NCBI GenBank assembly: GCA_030549495.1
Contig: JAUIRK010000926.1
Span: 248,001 to 312,000 of the forward strand
Direction: 5' to 3'
Length of the DNA: 64,000 bases
Origin: Nectonema munidae
Taxonomy: Eukaryota; Nematomorpha; Nectonematoida; Nectonematidae
In this document: positions 1 through 28,000 of the stretch, one piece after another
Layout of the letters: each line of letters opens with the position of its first letter
How positions within the stretch are numbered: the stretch's first letter is position 1
Program-made: the position numbers and the translations under genes
The notes under the pieces: model-generated
The model's database searches: none
Told to the model about the DNA's origin: nothing
The model's input: only the letters and a program-made list of their open reading frames with translations

Positions 1-1520
1 CAATCAGATAAGAGCTATGGATGAATGTCTCATAAATTACACGATTTTTAAGAATTAATCCTCGTTTTAACGGGTAAATAATGCGCAGTACTAATATTGA
101 ACCCATCTACTTCAACCCTCATCTGTGTTTAGAAGAAAGATCCGTACCCGCAAAACTAGCATGCCTGAAGTATATAATATATATACAGTAACGTAACCAG
201 AAATTTGTATCTGGAGGGGTCAAGTGGGGACTAATATACATGCTTACCTACTGGCTTTGTCTAAAATGAAAGCATCAAATGCTGCTTATAACAACTCTTC
301 TATTTATCTTTATAGGCTCTTTTCTCTATTTGTGTCCTATTCTTTGTTAAGGTTTTAGATTTTATCATGGTTAATATTCCTTATCTTTGCTTCTCATAGC
401 AAAGAGAAATTTTTTATTGTAAATTTGGTTTCTTATTACAGGTAGAAGGCCCATCTTAACAAAGTTAACAGTTTAATCGTTACCGTCATTGATATCAATA
501 ATTTTTCTATATTTTGATTTTATTTTCTTTATATTATTGGCATAGTCCCATTGTCAAAAATTAATTCAATTTTAATTTTTTAATGATTGAGCCCATAACT
601 TAGATGGAGGGGCCCGGCCCTAAGTGCTATATATCTGGCTACGTGGCTGTATATATATATTCAAGATGCTTATAGTCTTGTTAGTATAGATGTGTGTCTG
701 CGTAATCAAGAAATAGGGGGGGGGGGGGGATACTTTAAAATTAAAATCGAAGAATAGATTTCCTAAAATTTAGAGATGTATTTCGAATAGAACGGTTAAA
801 GTTTAAAAAAAAAATTAGCTTTCAAATTATAAAAAATCGTATTGCAATAAATGAATATATATTATATTGTTTTAAAATACCTTCTTCAAATAAAAATGAA
901 AAAATTTATTCTCTTTTAATTTTATATTTATAAATAAAAGTTTATATATAGAAAACAAATTTTACAATTTAAAAGTGTGTGATGGAAGGAATGTATTTCA
1001 TTTTAAGAGGATTAAACATATAAATTTGGCAATCAATGATAATAAAAAAAATAAAACAAATATTGACAAGTGGAGTAATTTTGGACAATATTTTCACTAA
1101 ACCGACCGGTTTTTTTTATCCCATTGGTGACCGGTTTAGAGAAGTTTTAATATCGTAAAAAAACTTTTGAGTCTTAAAGTTTTCTCTCTTTTTCCTTTAA
1201 AATCTTTTTTTGTTTTCTAGTTGACAAATTTTTTTTCCAATAAAATTTTAGCACTTTTGGTAATAATTCCTAACAATTTTAACACATTGGATGTTTATAT
1301 TTATATGAGAAAAATGGGAAAACCCGTATTATATTTTTTCGCTAATGTGTTTCATTTTTTCAAGATTTTGAACTATTTATTTGAAGATGAGTGAAGAAAA
1401 TTTCTTATATATAAAAATTAGAATTTATCTTTGCTGTCTTAATTGTCATTATTTAATTCGAATGAAGTTTGAATGTGTATCTTACATTATTCTATTTAAT
1501 CCTCGCTTTCATATTTCTAG
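1..1520 (+). other. Intron of the PKC gene (upstream exons lie outside the window)
   Basis: No coding exon was found here. The stretch is AT-rich, with a run of 14 G at 716-729 and TA microsatellites near 175-190 and 645-660. It ends in a normal acceptor (TTTCTAG) at 1520. The PKC regulatory domains (C1, C2) and the ATP-binding lobe must be encoded before position 1. Confidence 0.7.
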
Positions 1521-16270
<14,750 letters not shown>

Positions 16271-16458
16271 ACTCGCACGCTCACTGCGTTCCTCTTTCTT
16301 TCATAATCCTTTCTCTAATTCGACCATCATCATCATCATCATCATGATCGTTTTATCACTTTCTGCCTTGCTCATCCATTTTTGACATGATTAGTTTGTA
16401 CTATTAATCGCGATAATATTAATATAACATCTTTAGTATTCACATAAGTTTTAATAAA
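16271..16458 (+). other. 3' UTR and poly(A) signal of the PKC gene
   Basis: AATAAA at 16453-16458, about 185 bp after the exon-B stop. A short ATC microsatellite lies at 16325-16345. Confidence 0.5.
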
Positions 16459-17157
16459 ACAAATTTCAGCATTATAACCCATAATATGCATCATACACAC
16501 ATCCAAAAAGCATTTTTACACTCGATTCTCATTCATCAACACTACAAAAATCACAATAAGTTACGCTGAATCAAGTTGTTATGTCTCAAATTCGGAGAAA
16601 TAGGAAATTAACACAGATAAAGCATGATTCGTGTTCCTTCTCTTTTTTTTCAAATGATTGACAACTTCAATGTTTTATAAAGAACACGCGAAACGAGAAA
16701 GCTTGATACTCTACCATTTTAAATGTTCATTTATGTATTTTCAATGCAATTTTTATTTATATATATCATTGATATTAAGCTTTTTTGAAAAGTAAAATAA
16801 GTGTTCCATGTAGTTTAAACTAATAAATCGTTAAATTATATTAGCCATGCTTTCTTTTAATTCAATAAGCAAACTTTGTATACAAATTATTTTATATATG
16901 TTATATCAAATGTCTAATATTTTTAAACCTGTCTTTATTATATTTTATTTGTTTTAGAAAGATGTTTTTCCACTTTTTGTTCTTTTTCTCTTTAAATGTG
17001 CTTGTTTTTTTTGGATAATATTTTTTACATAATTTTACATTTTTGCAAAAAATGGGAAAACTAAATTTTTTACTAATAATAATAATATATTCCCATCAAT
17101 AACTAGGGTAAATTAATTTTTGAATTATCAAATTCATGCAACTTAACTTAACATTAA

Positions 17158-17254
17158 CCCATTAAGTACCATAGAAATCAATCTAGTCATTGAAAAAAGC
17201 AGACGAAGATGAAATTACTTATGTTCCCAAATGGGAGCATTGGGACTTAATGGT
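17158..17254 (+). mobile_element. Short piggyBac-like MITE with TTAA on both sides
   Basis: TTAA (17154-17157), then CCCATTAAGTACC; the other end reads GGGACTTAATGGT followed by TTAA (17255-17258). The 13-base ends match as inverted repeats with two mismatches. Inside is AAGCAGACGAAGA, the complement of a block in the MITE at 61738-61868, and a TGTTCCCAAATGGGAGC palindrome like those flanking the piggyBac at 31160-33350. Confidence 0.6.
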
Positions 17255-17287
17255 TTAAACAACAGTAGCTTCGTTTCCTCTAGCTTT

Positions 17288-17320
17288 AGCGGTGTCTACC
17301 AAACTGTGGCCCGGGAGAAA
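17288..17320 (+). repeat. Lone hAT-like terminus
   Basis: AGCGGTGTCTACCAAACTGT followed by GGCCCGGG is typical of the outer end of non-autonomous hAT elements. The opposite end was not found. Confidence 0.35.
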
Positions 17321-18015
17321 TCTGTAGTGCGCCTCGCAAACCTTTTTTTGAAAATGGGACATTTTATTCAGACACTCTAAATTTAAGTTGAATGCGATCG
17401 CGTTTATATTTTATATCTTACTTTTTTAATAATATTCTTTGATATTTTGAGAAATTCCTTCAGTTTTAAATTTGAACCAAACAATAAAGTAAAAACTCTC
17501 AAAGTGATTAATTTTTAATTTCAAAAATCCATTTTTTATACTGGAAAATTGAATTAGAAAATAACTAATTTGGTGCGATTTCATTATCATTAATTTTTAA
17601 TCTTTTTGTCTAAATAAAAAGACAACATTTTAAAAAAAATAGTTATAAAAATTATTTTTTAATTTAAAGCTCATTGATATAATTTTCAGTTTTCAACTTT
17701 GTTTTTAAATAATGAAATAAATATAATAAAATTGATTCCATCTTTCGATAATTTATATCTAATAAATAATATTATCAAAAAATATAATGAACAAGAATAT
17801 TTTCCAATATACAATAAAACTTTTACATTTGACTTTAATAAGAAATTAAGAAGGCTATGTCGTTAAAAGAATAGAATTATATGGCCATAAAAAGAATAGG
17901 GCCAACGTCTTTCGTTTTATAAAAAGGATTTTCAGCAATAATTTTTTTAAATCGAGAATAAGAAATGTTCTTGTTTACAAAACTTTTTCATCTTGAGTCA
18001 GATATTTTTCTTCAG

Positions 18016-18202
18016 TGACCATGATGAAGTTATAATTAAATAATGATCAGAGTAAGCTATGCACATATGTTGCAAGAGTACATTAATCTACATAGTGAAC
18101 AAGATATTGAAGATAAATCTTCACTATGTTGTGAATGTACTTTCGCATCATACGTACATGTCGTATTCTGATCAGTATTTAACTGGAATCTCATCATGAT
18201 CA
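18016..18202 (+). mobile_element. Palindromic foldback MITE
   Basis: The left arm (18016-18099) and right arm (18117-18202) are inverted copies over about 84 bases, roughly three-quarters identical. Shared blocks include CATGATGA, TTAAATA, TGATCAGA, AGTACATT and ACATAGTGAA. The loop is about 17 bases. There is no coding capacity. No target duplication could be fixed, so the superfamily is open. Confidence 0.6.
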
Positions 18203-18346
18203 TTTTTATGTGGGAAAATAACTAATTATTCCACAGAAACATGCGATTCTAATATAACTAACTGTTAATTCTATTTATATAAATGGCGAAAAGCACAAAA
18301 TATTTTTAACCGATTTCATCCCAAAGAAAGCAAATGAGATGAAATA

Positions 18347-19396
18347 CAGTCAAACCTGCTTAACGGCCACCTGTAAATAGCGTCCACCTCTTATAACGTC
18401 CATTTAAATATCCCCCAGGCAGAATTACAACACAATACACCCTATGAATAGCGGCCACCTGCTAAACTTCCACTGCTAAATAAAGTGAAAGATAGATATC
18501 TTATTCACAAGTTACAGATGTATCTTCCAACCAAAAGCTTATAATTGTGCATATGTATTGACTTCTGGGAGAAAGTGTGAAGCACATAGACACATATGTA
18601 CTTTCATTTGTAGAACTTAAATCAGTAAAATAATAATGATGGACACTTTCGTTGTTTGAGCCGCTTTTCTCTTCTATGCAGTCTACATTCTAGTGTCATC
18701 ATTTAGATATAAAATATGAGCCTTGTACTTGAGAAAACTAATCGTCATAATTCGATGCCTAGTTCATTTTTCATTACACATCGTACACATAAACATCTGT
18801 TCAATTCATTCATTTGCGTGTTAATTATTTCCATTCTATTCTATAACATGAACGCCTAAACTTTCTCATTTGTTATATAAATTCGATTATACTGATATGC
18901 CTGCAAACACCCCAAATTCGCAATTCATATTTTCTTGAACAAAAGATTGAGGTGATAATAATGCACAAAATAGAAAAGTTAAGCGCGCGTTCCATTGTTA
19001 AAAGACTTTTTATTGGAGGACTCCGTTGTGTAAAACTCAGATTTTGAAGATTATAAAGAATAAGCAAAAGTCGATTGATCAATTTCAAAATAACAGACCA
19101 AACGATCGTAAGCAAAAAGCACGAAAAACGTCAAACGATCAATTAAGATCAATCCTTTATGAATGATTTAAAGAAAGTTCACTAGGTTCCTTGAGCTGTC
19201 CTCTGCTTCAGAAAAAAGCCAAAGAGATTGCAGTTCAGTTGAAATTCAAGATTTTAAAGCATCAAATTGTTGGCTAGAAGCCTTTCGTCGTAGGCATAGC
19301 ATAGTGTTCGGTAAGATGAATGGAGAAAGTGGCGGAGTTGATAACAATGTTGTAGAAGACTGGAAGCAGAAACTACCCGAAAGTTTTTTAAAATAA
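18347..19396 (+). mobile_element. Tigger/pogo DNA transposon, 5' part only
   Basis: TA at 18345-18346, then a terminal repeat starting CAGTCAAACCTGCTTAACGG. Degraded coding sequence from about 18945 shows a psq-type helix-turn-helix (SARSIVKR), then a Tc5/CENP-B-type domain: CPLLQKKAKEIAVQL, DFKASNCWLEAFRRRHSIV and VVEDWKQKLP. The frame shifts at least once between these blocks and stops at 19396, before any catalytic residues. No right terminal repeat was found nearby. The same subfamily supplies the C-terminal half at 55190-56592. Confidence 0.75.
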
Positions 19397-19599
19397 AAGT
19401 TTTTGGTTGTAATTTTAATGTTGATTTAAAAGTTCTTAGTATTGTTCATTTTAGAATGTAGCATATATATTTTTACAACGCAATATCGTATACAATGAAT
19501 TCTTTCTAGCATATCATATTATATAATACAGCAACCTTTATATGCAGCTTCATGACGTTTATTATGATTATCAATAATACTAACTAATAAGTGGTGAAC

Positions 19600-19900
19600 A
19601 TACTGTATAACATCTCCTTCATCCAAATGAAGTAGAAGTCTTCCAAAAATGCTGATTTATCAACCAAAGGCTTTTTGTTACCACACAACTGCTCATATTC
19701 CCTGCTTATTTCTAATCTGACTACTGTTGACAGCAACATCATCTCCCTCTAACTGTAAAAGCGCTACAATATTATCCAGCCATATGGCTAGGTGATCCAA
19801 AAATTATCTCTGACTTGAAATAAGGTTACCAATAATAGCTTGGGCTTAAGTTTTTTGACTCTCAGATGCAGGCTTTCTCCTTCCTAACTCAAATCACTTT
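19600..19900 (-). other. Degraded coding-like scrap, family unknown
   Basis: The minus strand shows coding-like blocks such as HLAIWLDNIVALLQLEGDD and CGNKKPLVDKSAFLEDF in different frames. This looks like an old transposon gene, but I do not recognise it. Confidence 0.25.
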
Positions 19901-20310
19901 AAATATATATTCTTTTTATTCAAGAGCTCATGATAGATTTATTTCTAATTATATATAGACACTATCTAAAATATTTTTTTCTCTAAAATGAGATATTGTG
20001 CCTTGGCTTGTGTGGGTTTCTGTAGCCTAAACGCAATCATTCCCTCATATTTGTGACTAGATAACAAAAGTCTATAACGTAGAACACGCGGATCTATACT
20101 TGGAATCCCAAAGACCGCCTTATAACGGTTAACTATAATTACTCTTGAATGTTAGCCTTATTTTCTTGACAAAAGTTAATTACAACTAGTGAACTACTAT
20201 TAAAATTTCTTCTTTTTCTCGATGCGTTTACCAAATCCATATATATGGGTATATATATGATAGGCAATCACTACAAAATAAATTTTGTCTAAGGACACTA
20301 CTATGTATTA

Positions 20311-20442
20311 TAGGTGTAAAGGCCGTTGAATGCGGTCTCAAGACAAATGGCTTTCTAGGCCAAGGAATATTTAGAGTTCCATATTATCCAGAGGCCAAAT
20401 TGACCTTTCTCATCATGAAAATCGAACAAAAATTTCACAACT
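20311..20442 (+). other. Open segment with coding-like composition, unidentified
   Basis: After an acceptor-like TTATAG, one frame reads VKAVECGLKTNGFLGQGIFR, then VPYYPEAKLTFLIMKIEQ, ending at TGA. Its composition differs from the flanks. It could be a host exon, a transposon remnant or chance; no family was recognised. Confidence 0.25.
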
Positions 20443-21883
20443 GAATATTATAAATAATAGTTGCATAGGCAAAAAGTTATTAAAAGTAAAAATATGAAAA
20501 GGGAAGATCCATATTAGTGTGAATCAAAACATAAACAAGTGAATATTTTTTTTAAAGATGTTGGTATTCAACTTAAGCGATCAAAATTTTCCTATAATTT
20601 CACAATCAGAAATTAAACCTAGAGCAATGGGTGCTTTTATCAATAGGTCATCTGTATATCATAGGAATATAAGGGATAACGTTCCATCATATAACACACA
20701 TAATAACTTTAATGAAAAATACTCTCCTCTAAAAAATAATTTGATAATTTACAGATATATAACTCAAAAATTTTTAAATAACTTTTCTAAAAATTATTGC
20801 ATTTTTTTGTTTTTTTGAATTCCCCAATTGTTCCATCAAATCAAATTATTTTATTAAATTATTTTTTTTATTAATTAAGAAGCAATTTCTAAAAGCTGAT
20901 TGTGAAACTATTAATATTTAAAAATATAATTGAGCCATGCTAAAGTTACAAAAGGAATATGTGTTGGCCCACAAATAAATTATTGTTTAAAAATAAAACT
21001 TTCAAATTCAAGCCAAAAAGCAGCTTAGAGTCCTTTAAGATCGTGTTAATGGTTTTTTAGGAAAACATAAAGCCTCAAATTTTAAAGAATTTAAATTATG
21101 AAAAAGTATCTGTAAAATGTCTCTTAAACTGCATTTTCTCGATTCTCATTAAGTTTTTTTCCATAAATATGTCTGATTTGTGATTTAATCCCATTCCACT
21201 CATCGTCACAATCCCCTTTGAGACTTCCTAAATATGTCAGAGCAGAGCTCTGGTGTTTATCTATTCGCATTTGGTGTTGAATATGTCTGTGTGTGATATA
21301 TAATATTTCAAAAAAGTCTCTTTTAGTAAAAATATTAGTTAACGTCATTGAATAATTTTTTTCTAAATTTGTCCCTGCCTGTAAGTAAAAGAGTTTATTG
21401 CGATTAAATAAACGTGTATGTGAGAGTAGGCGATCGTCTTTATATCTGCATCGGTACCATTTATCATGTATACCAGCTTGATTGAAAATGAAACTTAGTT
21501 CAAAATTCTATCACAGTATATATTGTGGGACATCATGTTATATAATATTTATCTCTGTGTATGGTTCAAATAAAATATAATTAAAAAATGTACTTTTTTC
21601 AGTCTGCATTCAATTCATAATGAAATCGAAAGGACAAAATCTTTATCAACCCTTTAGAAATTTCAAAAAATAAATTGAATTAACCTTTAAAGTATACTTT
21701 TAGGATATACATCAAAGCATCTTTCTAAATTTCTTACCACGCCCGTAATGAGAAAATAATTCTAAAATATGTATATTAAAGAAAAAACACATTATTATTT
21801 TTTTTATGATTAATTAAATCTATTTTAAAATGTAATGATTTTAAATGTTTAAAATTTTATTTTCTTGTACTTCATATATTTAG

Positions 21884-22019
21884 ATGCAGGAATATTTTTT
21901 ACAGGGTATCCTACCTGAGAGCAATTTTGGAAAAGCCCTCCAAAAGTTGAAAGGTCTTTGTGACAACTCTAATCTTCCTGTTACCGAATTTAACGACCTC
22001 GAACAAGTTTTTTCAATAA
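21884..22019 (+). CDS. MED18: MED18 exon 1 (first coding exon)
   Basis: Starts ATG after TATTTAG; reads MQEYFLQGILPE, then LQKLKGLCDN and LEQVFSI, ending one base into a Lys codon (donor GTAAAA at 22020). The Met aligns with the second Met of MMEYLLQG in the human protein. The ATG may be the true start or an internal Met of a longer protein. Confidence 0.88.
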
Positions 22020-25000
22020 GTAAAATTTGAAATTATTTTAAATATTTCATAAAAAAAATTCTTTTATATAAAAAAAATTATAAAAATTTTCATAAAATTT
22101 ACTTTTGTAATTTTACTGTTCCACATTTCAAAGTTACTTATATTCGAACTTATAATTATGCATATCATTTATCCTAAAAAATTTTCTAAATAAGTTTTAA
22201 TCTACCATTTGATAATAGTAGGAATCGTGCTTTTTTTCCAGGGCTGCGGAGTCGGGATCTCAATCCACCGACTCCGACTCTTTTTACAATTTTTTTTAGG
22301 CGACTTCGACAATGTAACTTTTTTTATTTTCGATATCTAGTAAAAACAAATACAACTTCTTACATATTGTTTTTAGTCAATTAATGAAGTTCAATTATTT
22401 AGGAACATTTAACATATTTATTTATATGAAGTGTGACTCAATTAAAAGTGTATGTCTTTAAAAAAAGCATAGCCTCCAAAAGGTCTTCCTTCATTGATGC
22501 TCTATTATCGCTTTTCATGAGCTTTAGTATGGAAAATAGCCTTTCTACGCTTACTTGAGTAGGAGGAATGGCGCTTATAGCATAGGCTGCTTCTCGTATT
22601 ATTTCAGGATAAGCATCAATCATTTCCAGCAAGTGTGCCACTTTTACGACTTTGATCAATTTTTTCTATTTCTGCTAGTGCGCTCATGCACTCTTCTTTG
22701 AATTTTATCAATCTTGTTTCCATAGGTTGAGAAAAAAACATCCCTTCTTTTACTTTCCTTTTCTTAGCTTTTTTAGCTGAGATTTTATTCAGATAATTTT
22801 CAAAGTTATCAGAATCACTTGAAGAAGATGAATCTTTCTGAGGAAGCAAATTAAGTGTATCATCTGGGCTATTCAAAAAACTATTCATTTTTATTGCAAG
22901 TTTACAGAGTACATTTTTGGCATACTTGCACTGCTCTTCTTCAAGTAATATTCTATATTTTGGATCAACAAAAACAGCTGCAAGTAAAATTTCATTTTCA
23001 GTTTGCTGAGCTTCTCTTCTTCTTAATGAGTTCACAATTTCATGAGATATAAGATCTTTTTTAGAGAGATCAAAAATTAACTTTTTCCACTCAAATAAGA
23101 ATTCTCCTGCTGTTAAATCTTCAGTCTGTAGTTTTTTAGTAACATTATAAGAAGGTCTGAGTAGTTCTTCAAACTCTACTGCTGAATTCCAATCGTTGTC
23201 ACTAAGATACAAAGACTTGTCTATATCTTCTAAAACATATCTTAAATCAAGCAGTCTTTTAAACATTAAGTATGTGCTTCCCCAGCGTGTAGCTTGATCA
23301 AGTACAGCTCCCTTACCAGCTCTTCTAATAATTGCATCTATTTTTGGTGTTCTTGCTGCTATTGACACATGTCTTATTTTTTCTATTAGAGATGCAGCTT
23401 TGTACTTTGAGACCGTCTTTAATGGCCAACTGTAACGTATGCACAGCACATCTCATGTGTCTTATTATTTTAGAGAACTTCAAAGCATGTTCAACTAGAT
23501 CATCAAGCGGGCTAAACTCAGATTGTTGGGAGTAACAGTCAGATGAAAGTTGTGTTTCTGTGGGAAAAGCGCTTGTGTCATCAGTGATATCATCAACAGG
23601 AGTATTTTGAACTTCATTAAGTTTTTCTAATGTTTTAATCATATTAGAAGCGTTGTCAGTAATAATGCTAATAACTTTATCTTTTTCAATGTTGTATTCT
23701 TTCAAAACTTTTTCAATCAAACCTTGAAGAAAACTACTATCATGCTGTGCTTTGGTGTCTTTTACAGCTAAAGTCTTTGTTATTATTTTTCGATCTACAA
23801 TGCAATATCTGACATTAATTGCAAAATAATTAGTTCTGTGTCTCGTAGCTGCATCCATTTTTAAAAAGATATATCGCCCTGAAAGAGCATTGCGTAGTTC
23901 TTCTTTCTTCTTTGTCGCTTCATTAATGATAATTCTTCTAATATTTTCTCTTTCCAGAGATATATTGAACTTTCTAGCCATTTCACCGTTAAGCTGTTGA
24001 AAAGCTGGTTGAGAAAAAAAGGTAAGAGGTAAGCAATTTTGAACGACTAAATCAATTATACTTTCTTGAAATATTTCTTTTGTCATGCTAATGATAATTT
24101 TATCGGATACTAAAAACTTTTTTAGATTGGTTTGTTGTTTAGCTAGTTTTTCTCCATGTAATGAAGTACAAGGTTTAGAAAGGTTAGCGATGTTGTCTGC
24201 CTCTTTTATTTTTGCAAAAATATCAGGATGGTGGCGTTCTAAATGTCGCTTTAAGTTTGAAGCCCTTGTTGGAGCATTTTTACCAACACCTCAAAAAGCA
24301 CTAATTTTAGCTTTACAAAGTTTTTCTTCTTCACTTAACTTTTCATTTCCATATATATTCATTGTACACAAACACTGATAAAATTTTTGATCTTCAGAAA
24401 GTTCAAAATATTGAAGGGCACTTGATTTTGTAGATGTTTTTTTAGCCATTTAAAAATTAAACAAAGAATCTATAAAAAAATAAATGCATCAAAAATATTG
24501 ATATTTTATTAACAATAAATTATTAACTAGTTTTGTCTCCTCTATATATCAGTCGCTTTTTTGTTGTCATTACAGAACGGTTTAAACGAGTTCTTATTTT
24601 TCAATTTTAATATTTTAAGTTTTAACTCTAAATTGTCACAAGAACTGTGAGAAAAAAAGTCTAACATGTCAAAATAAAGATTTTACCCAAAATTATTGAA
24701 ATTTGAAAGCAATCTGTTTAACATAAAATTTTAAATCTTAAGCATAGTAAACATACTAAAAAATGTATAAGCAAGATGCTTACGTTGCAAGAAATTTCAG
24801 ATTATTAGCAATAAGAATAAAGAAAAAAATTCTATCCAATGAAGCATAAAAATACTAATTTTTCAAGGAGTCGGAGTTCTGTCAATTTTTTCGACTCCCA
24901 CTCCGACTCCACAGCCCTGCTTTTTTCCACTATCAACATCAGTATCTTTTTAGAAAAATTTACTACCCTCTTGTCTTTCACAATGTTGAGGCCTCTCTCC

Positions 25001-28000
25001 CTTGCAGAGAGAGTTTAACTTGATTCAATGCAGAAAAAACTTCAGCTAGATAGGCTAACTTTTTAAAAATATATGGTCATCAAAAATCCTTGATAGTTCG
25101 TGAGAGTTTTCGGAATTTATTCTTTCAGTTCGATAGCCATTTCACTTTCGTATGATACAAAAGTGCAGTGTGTTCTCGACCCATTTTCTTCTATGTTTTT
25201 TTCTTTGATGTATCTAACCACTGCTAAAAGCTCAAAATAGTTGTATACAACTGTAGATTCATCCATTTGCAGACTTATTTTGACAGGACTAGCATTCAAG
25301 TCAGCAACAACTTGCTCAAGGATATTTTTATTAATGTCTACAATTCTATTATCATTTTTCACTGCTTCTCTACGAAGAACCATCTTTGCTATTTCTAAGG
25401 CACATTGTTTAATCTGTTCTTCAATAGTGAGTGGTGCTAGGAGCAAGATGTTTAAGCGCTACTGTGTTTTCGTTTCCATCTTGAAATCGTACTCTCGCAC
25501 ACTGAGGATTTACTTCCAAGATCTCCACCAATTCTACTTATGGCTTGGCTTTAGATAAACATTCTTTCATGTGGAGTTTTGTTTGTTGATGTATTCAAGA
25601 GAGTTCTGAGTACATTGAAGTATTCTGGAAGAACCTTTTACCAGGCAGTCCAAGATTTTCTGTTGCTATAGTAATGGTTCGCCAAATGACGCCAGTGTAG
25701 CGTTCTCACTGTGAGTTGCCTTGCGGGTTGTAAGCTGTTGTGAACATAGACGCGATTCCTTTACATAAAAGAAAAGATTTAAGTTCATTTGATAAAAACT
25801 ACTTCCCCCTATCAGAATGTATGTAATTAGGTTGCCCAAACATAGTTTTAATTCCCCATTACAAATCTTGTATCCAAGAAATTTAATTGATGTGAGGCAG
25901 AATTTGCTTTTGTTACAATTAATCTTGAGTGATTTGATTTTAGTTGCATCAAGGAACAATTGTAAGTTACTACATTGTTGTTTTACATTGAAAATGTAAG
26001 TATTTAATGATGATTATTAAAAAAAATTTGGAGAATTGAAAAGTGATAGACTTCACGACTTTTAAAAAAAATAATTTATTGATATAGTGATAAAATTGAT
26101 TTTAGACTGTAGAATTGAATGGAGCAGTGTTGTTTATGCTTTTTGGAGAATCGATTCTTTTTCTAAAATTCTTTGGAACTCTACTTCATTCTAAAGTCTG
26201 TATATAGTTAACTTAGAACTGATATATTGTGTAAAATTTTCAAAAAAATCAGGGTAACAATGAAGATAAAAAATTTTTACATTTTACAAGAAAAAGTTTT
26301 GTAAAGATAAGACAAAAAATTCTAAATCTAATTTGGAAGAATATAAAAAAGAAATAAATGATATCAATTCAGAATTCCACTTTCTATCTCGATAACTTTT
26401 TTACATCTAAAATTTTCCATCCAACTTTTACAGTAGGCTTTTTTCTATTAATTTCAAAATTAATGAAATTCAAGACTATGAAGAATTAGGATATCCTGAG
26501 GCTATGGAAAAAGCGCCATCTGCAAATAAAAGTACAGGAGAAGAAATATCGCAACAACAATAACGAAGAAATAAATACATTTTTTGAAGGAAAGAAAATA
26601 AAAAATGTAGTGGATTTGAAGACGAAATTTAAGTTTTTTGGTGCTACATCTTGGAAATGAGAAAATTTGAAGCAAAATAACTTTTTCATTTTTTATTTCA
26701 GCTCTTTATTAAAATATAATTGAACTTTACTTTATAAAAGATAATTGATGATATTTATCTTAATCCTACGAACCATCATGTATTTGATATAAAAAATATA
26801 TATATAGCATAGCTCCTATACTTTGAATAAAAACACCTTAGTGAACACGTTTTCAAAGTTTTCATTTATTTCTTGTAAACTAAAGGAACGTCTATATAGT
26901 AGAAATCTCTATATAATGAACACTTTTATTGAGTCCGTAAACTCTTCAGTATAGAAAGATTTTACTGTATGTATTATATATATATATATTAACGTAAATT
27001 TTCCTTATTTACGCCAGAATCTTCAACGAATCAACCCTTTCAATTGAAAACACGAAGATCCCTTCTGGACACCTCTGCTCCCATCTACGTCAAATATGTT
27101 GGCATGGTGGATCCAAGTAATAAGGCGTTTTCCACTCTCACCAGAACTGCCATCAACTCTCAGGTTTCCGACAATGCCACCTCCTTCCTCACCCACATGG
27201 GCTTTATGTATTTAATTTTAATTGGATAATCATATAATTTACAGTCTGTGCACCTTTCAATGTCTCCTACTTTTTCTTTTATAATATGGCTTGAAAAAGT
27301 AGCAAATACTTCTCATCTAATATCCTGTCAAAATTAATGTCTAAATCTAAGATTCCTATCCATTTGAGAACTAGTGTAATGCCAGTGTTGAAAATTGCCT
27401 TTTTTAAATATATTTAAATTCCATTGAAAAAGAAGTCAGATGATTGGTCTTCAAAATTTTGGTCCTTAAACAACGTACTTTAGCTAATGGCGTTGGCATG
27501 GCATATTTCTTCGTTCGAGTTACGAACATAGTGATGGGGAGTTGTTAATGCTGCTTCTTTGCTTGGTTTAGCATGGTTTTGCACACTGACATACAACCTA
27601 CAATAGCAATCCTGAACTTTAACACACGAACTATGTTTGTATCCCAATCTTCGGCAAGATGCTGAAGTTCTTGAGCCTTTCTGTGCAATATGCAAGACGC
27701 TCAAGCGTAAGGCCAACCTCCTTCTCTTCCTCCGCCCGTTGTTCCTCTTCATCACTTGCTGACTTGGTCAGCTCATCTAGGTCTTCGTCTATTAATGGTT
27801 GGTTAGATGTGCACGTCAAGTAGATCACTGACATCTTAGACAGTCATATCATTAAAACCCTCTCCACCCAGTAATTTTGCCAGAGTCACATCTTTATCAA
27901 CTTCTGAATGATGAATGTCATCTGGATAGAACCCTTGCAAACTTGCACAATTTCTGGCCACAATTTTTTCCAAGACGCATTTAAAGTCTCCTTCTTCATG

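Larger units (their letters stand above)
16459..21883 (+). other. Region between PKC and MED18, including the unseen MED18 5' end
   Basis: Contains a 97-bp TTAA-flanked MITE (17158-17254), a lone hAT-like terminus (17288-17320), a palindrome (18016-18202), a Tigger fragment (18347-19396), a degraded coding scrap on the minus strand (about 19600-19900) and an open segment at 20311-20442. The first MED18 coding exon is preceded by an acceptor-like TTTAG, so a 5' UTR exon probably lies here; I could not locate it. Confidence 0.5.
22020..27017 (+). other. MED18 intron 1, transposon-filled
   Basis: Holds a near-complete hAT (22239-24919), a second hAT fragment (25117-25460), a Gypsy-like fragment (25650-25960) and a lone pogo-like terminus (26880-26967). 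The rest (25960-26880) shows nothing recognisable. Confidence 0.7.
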
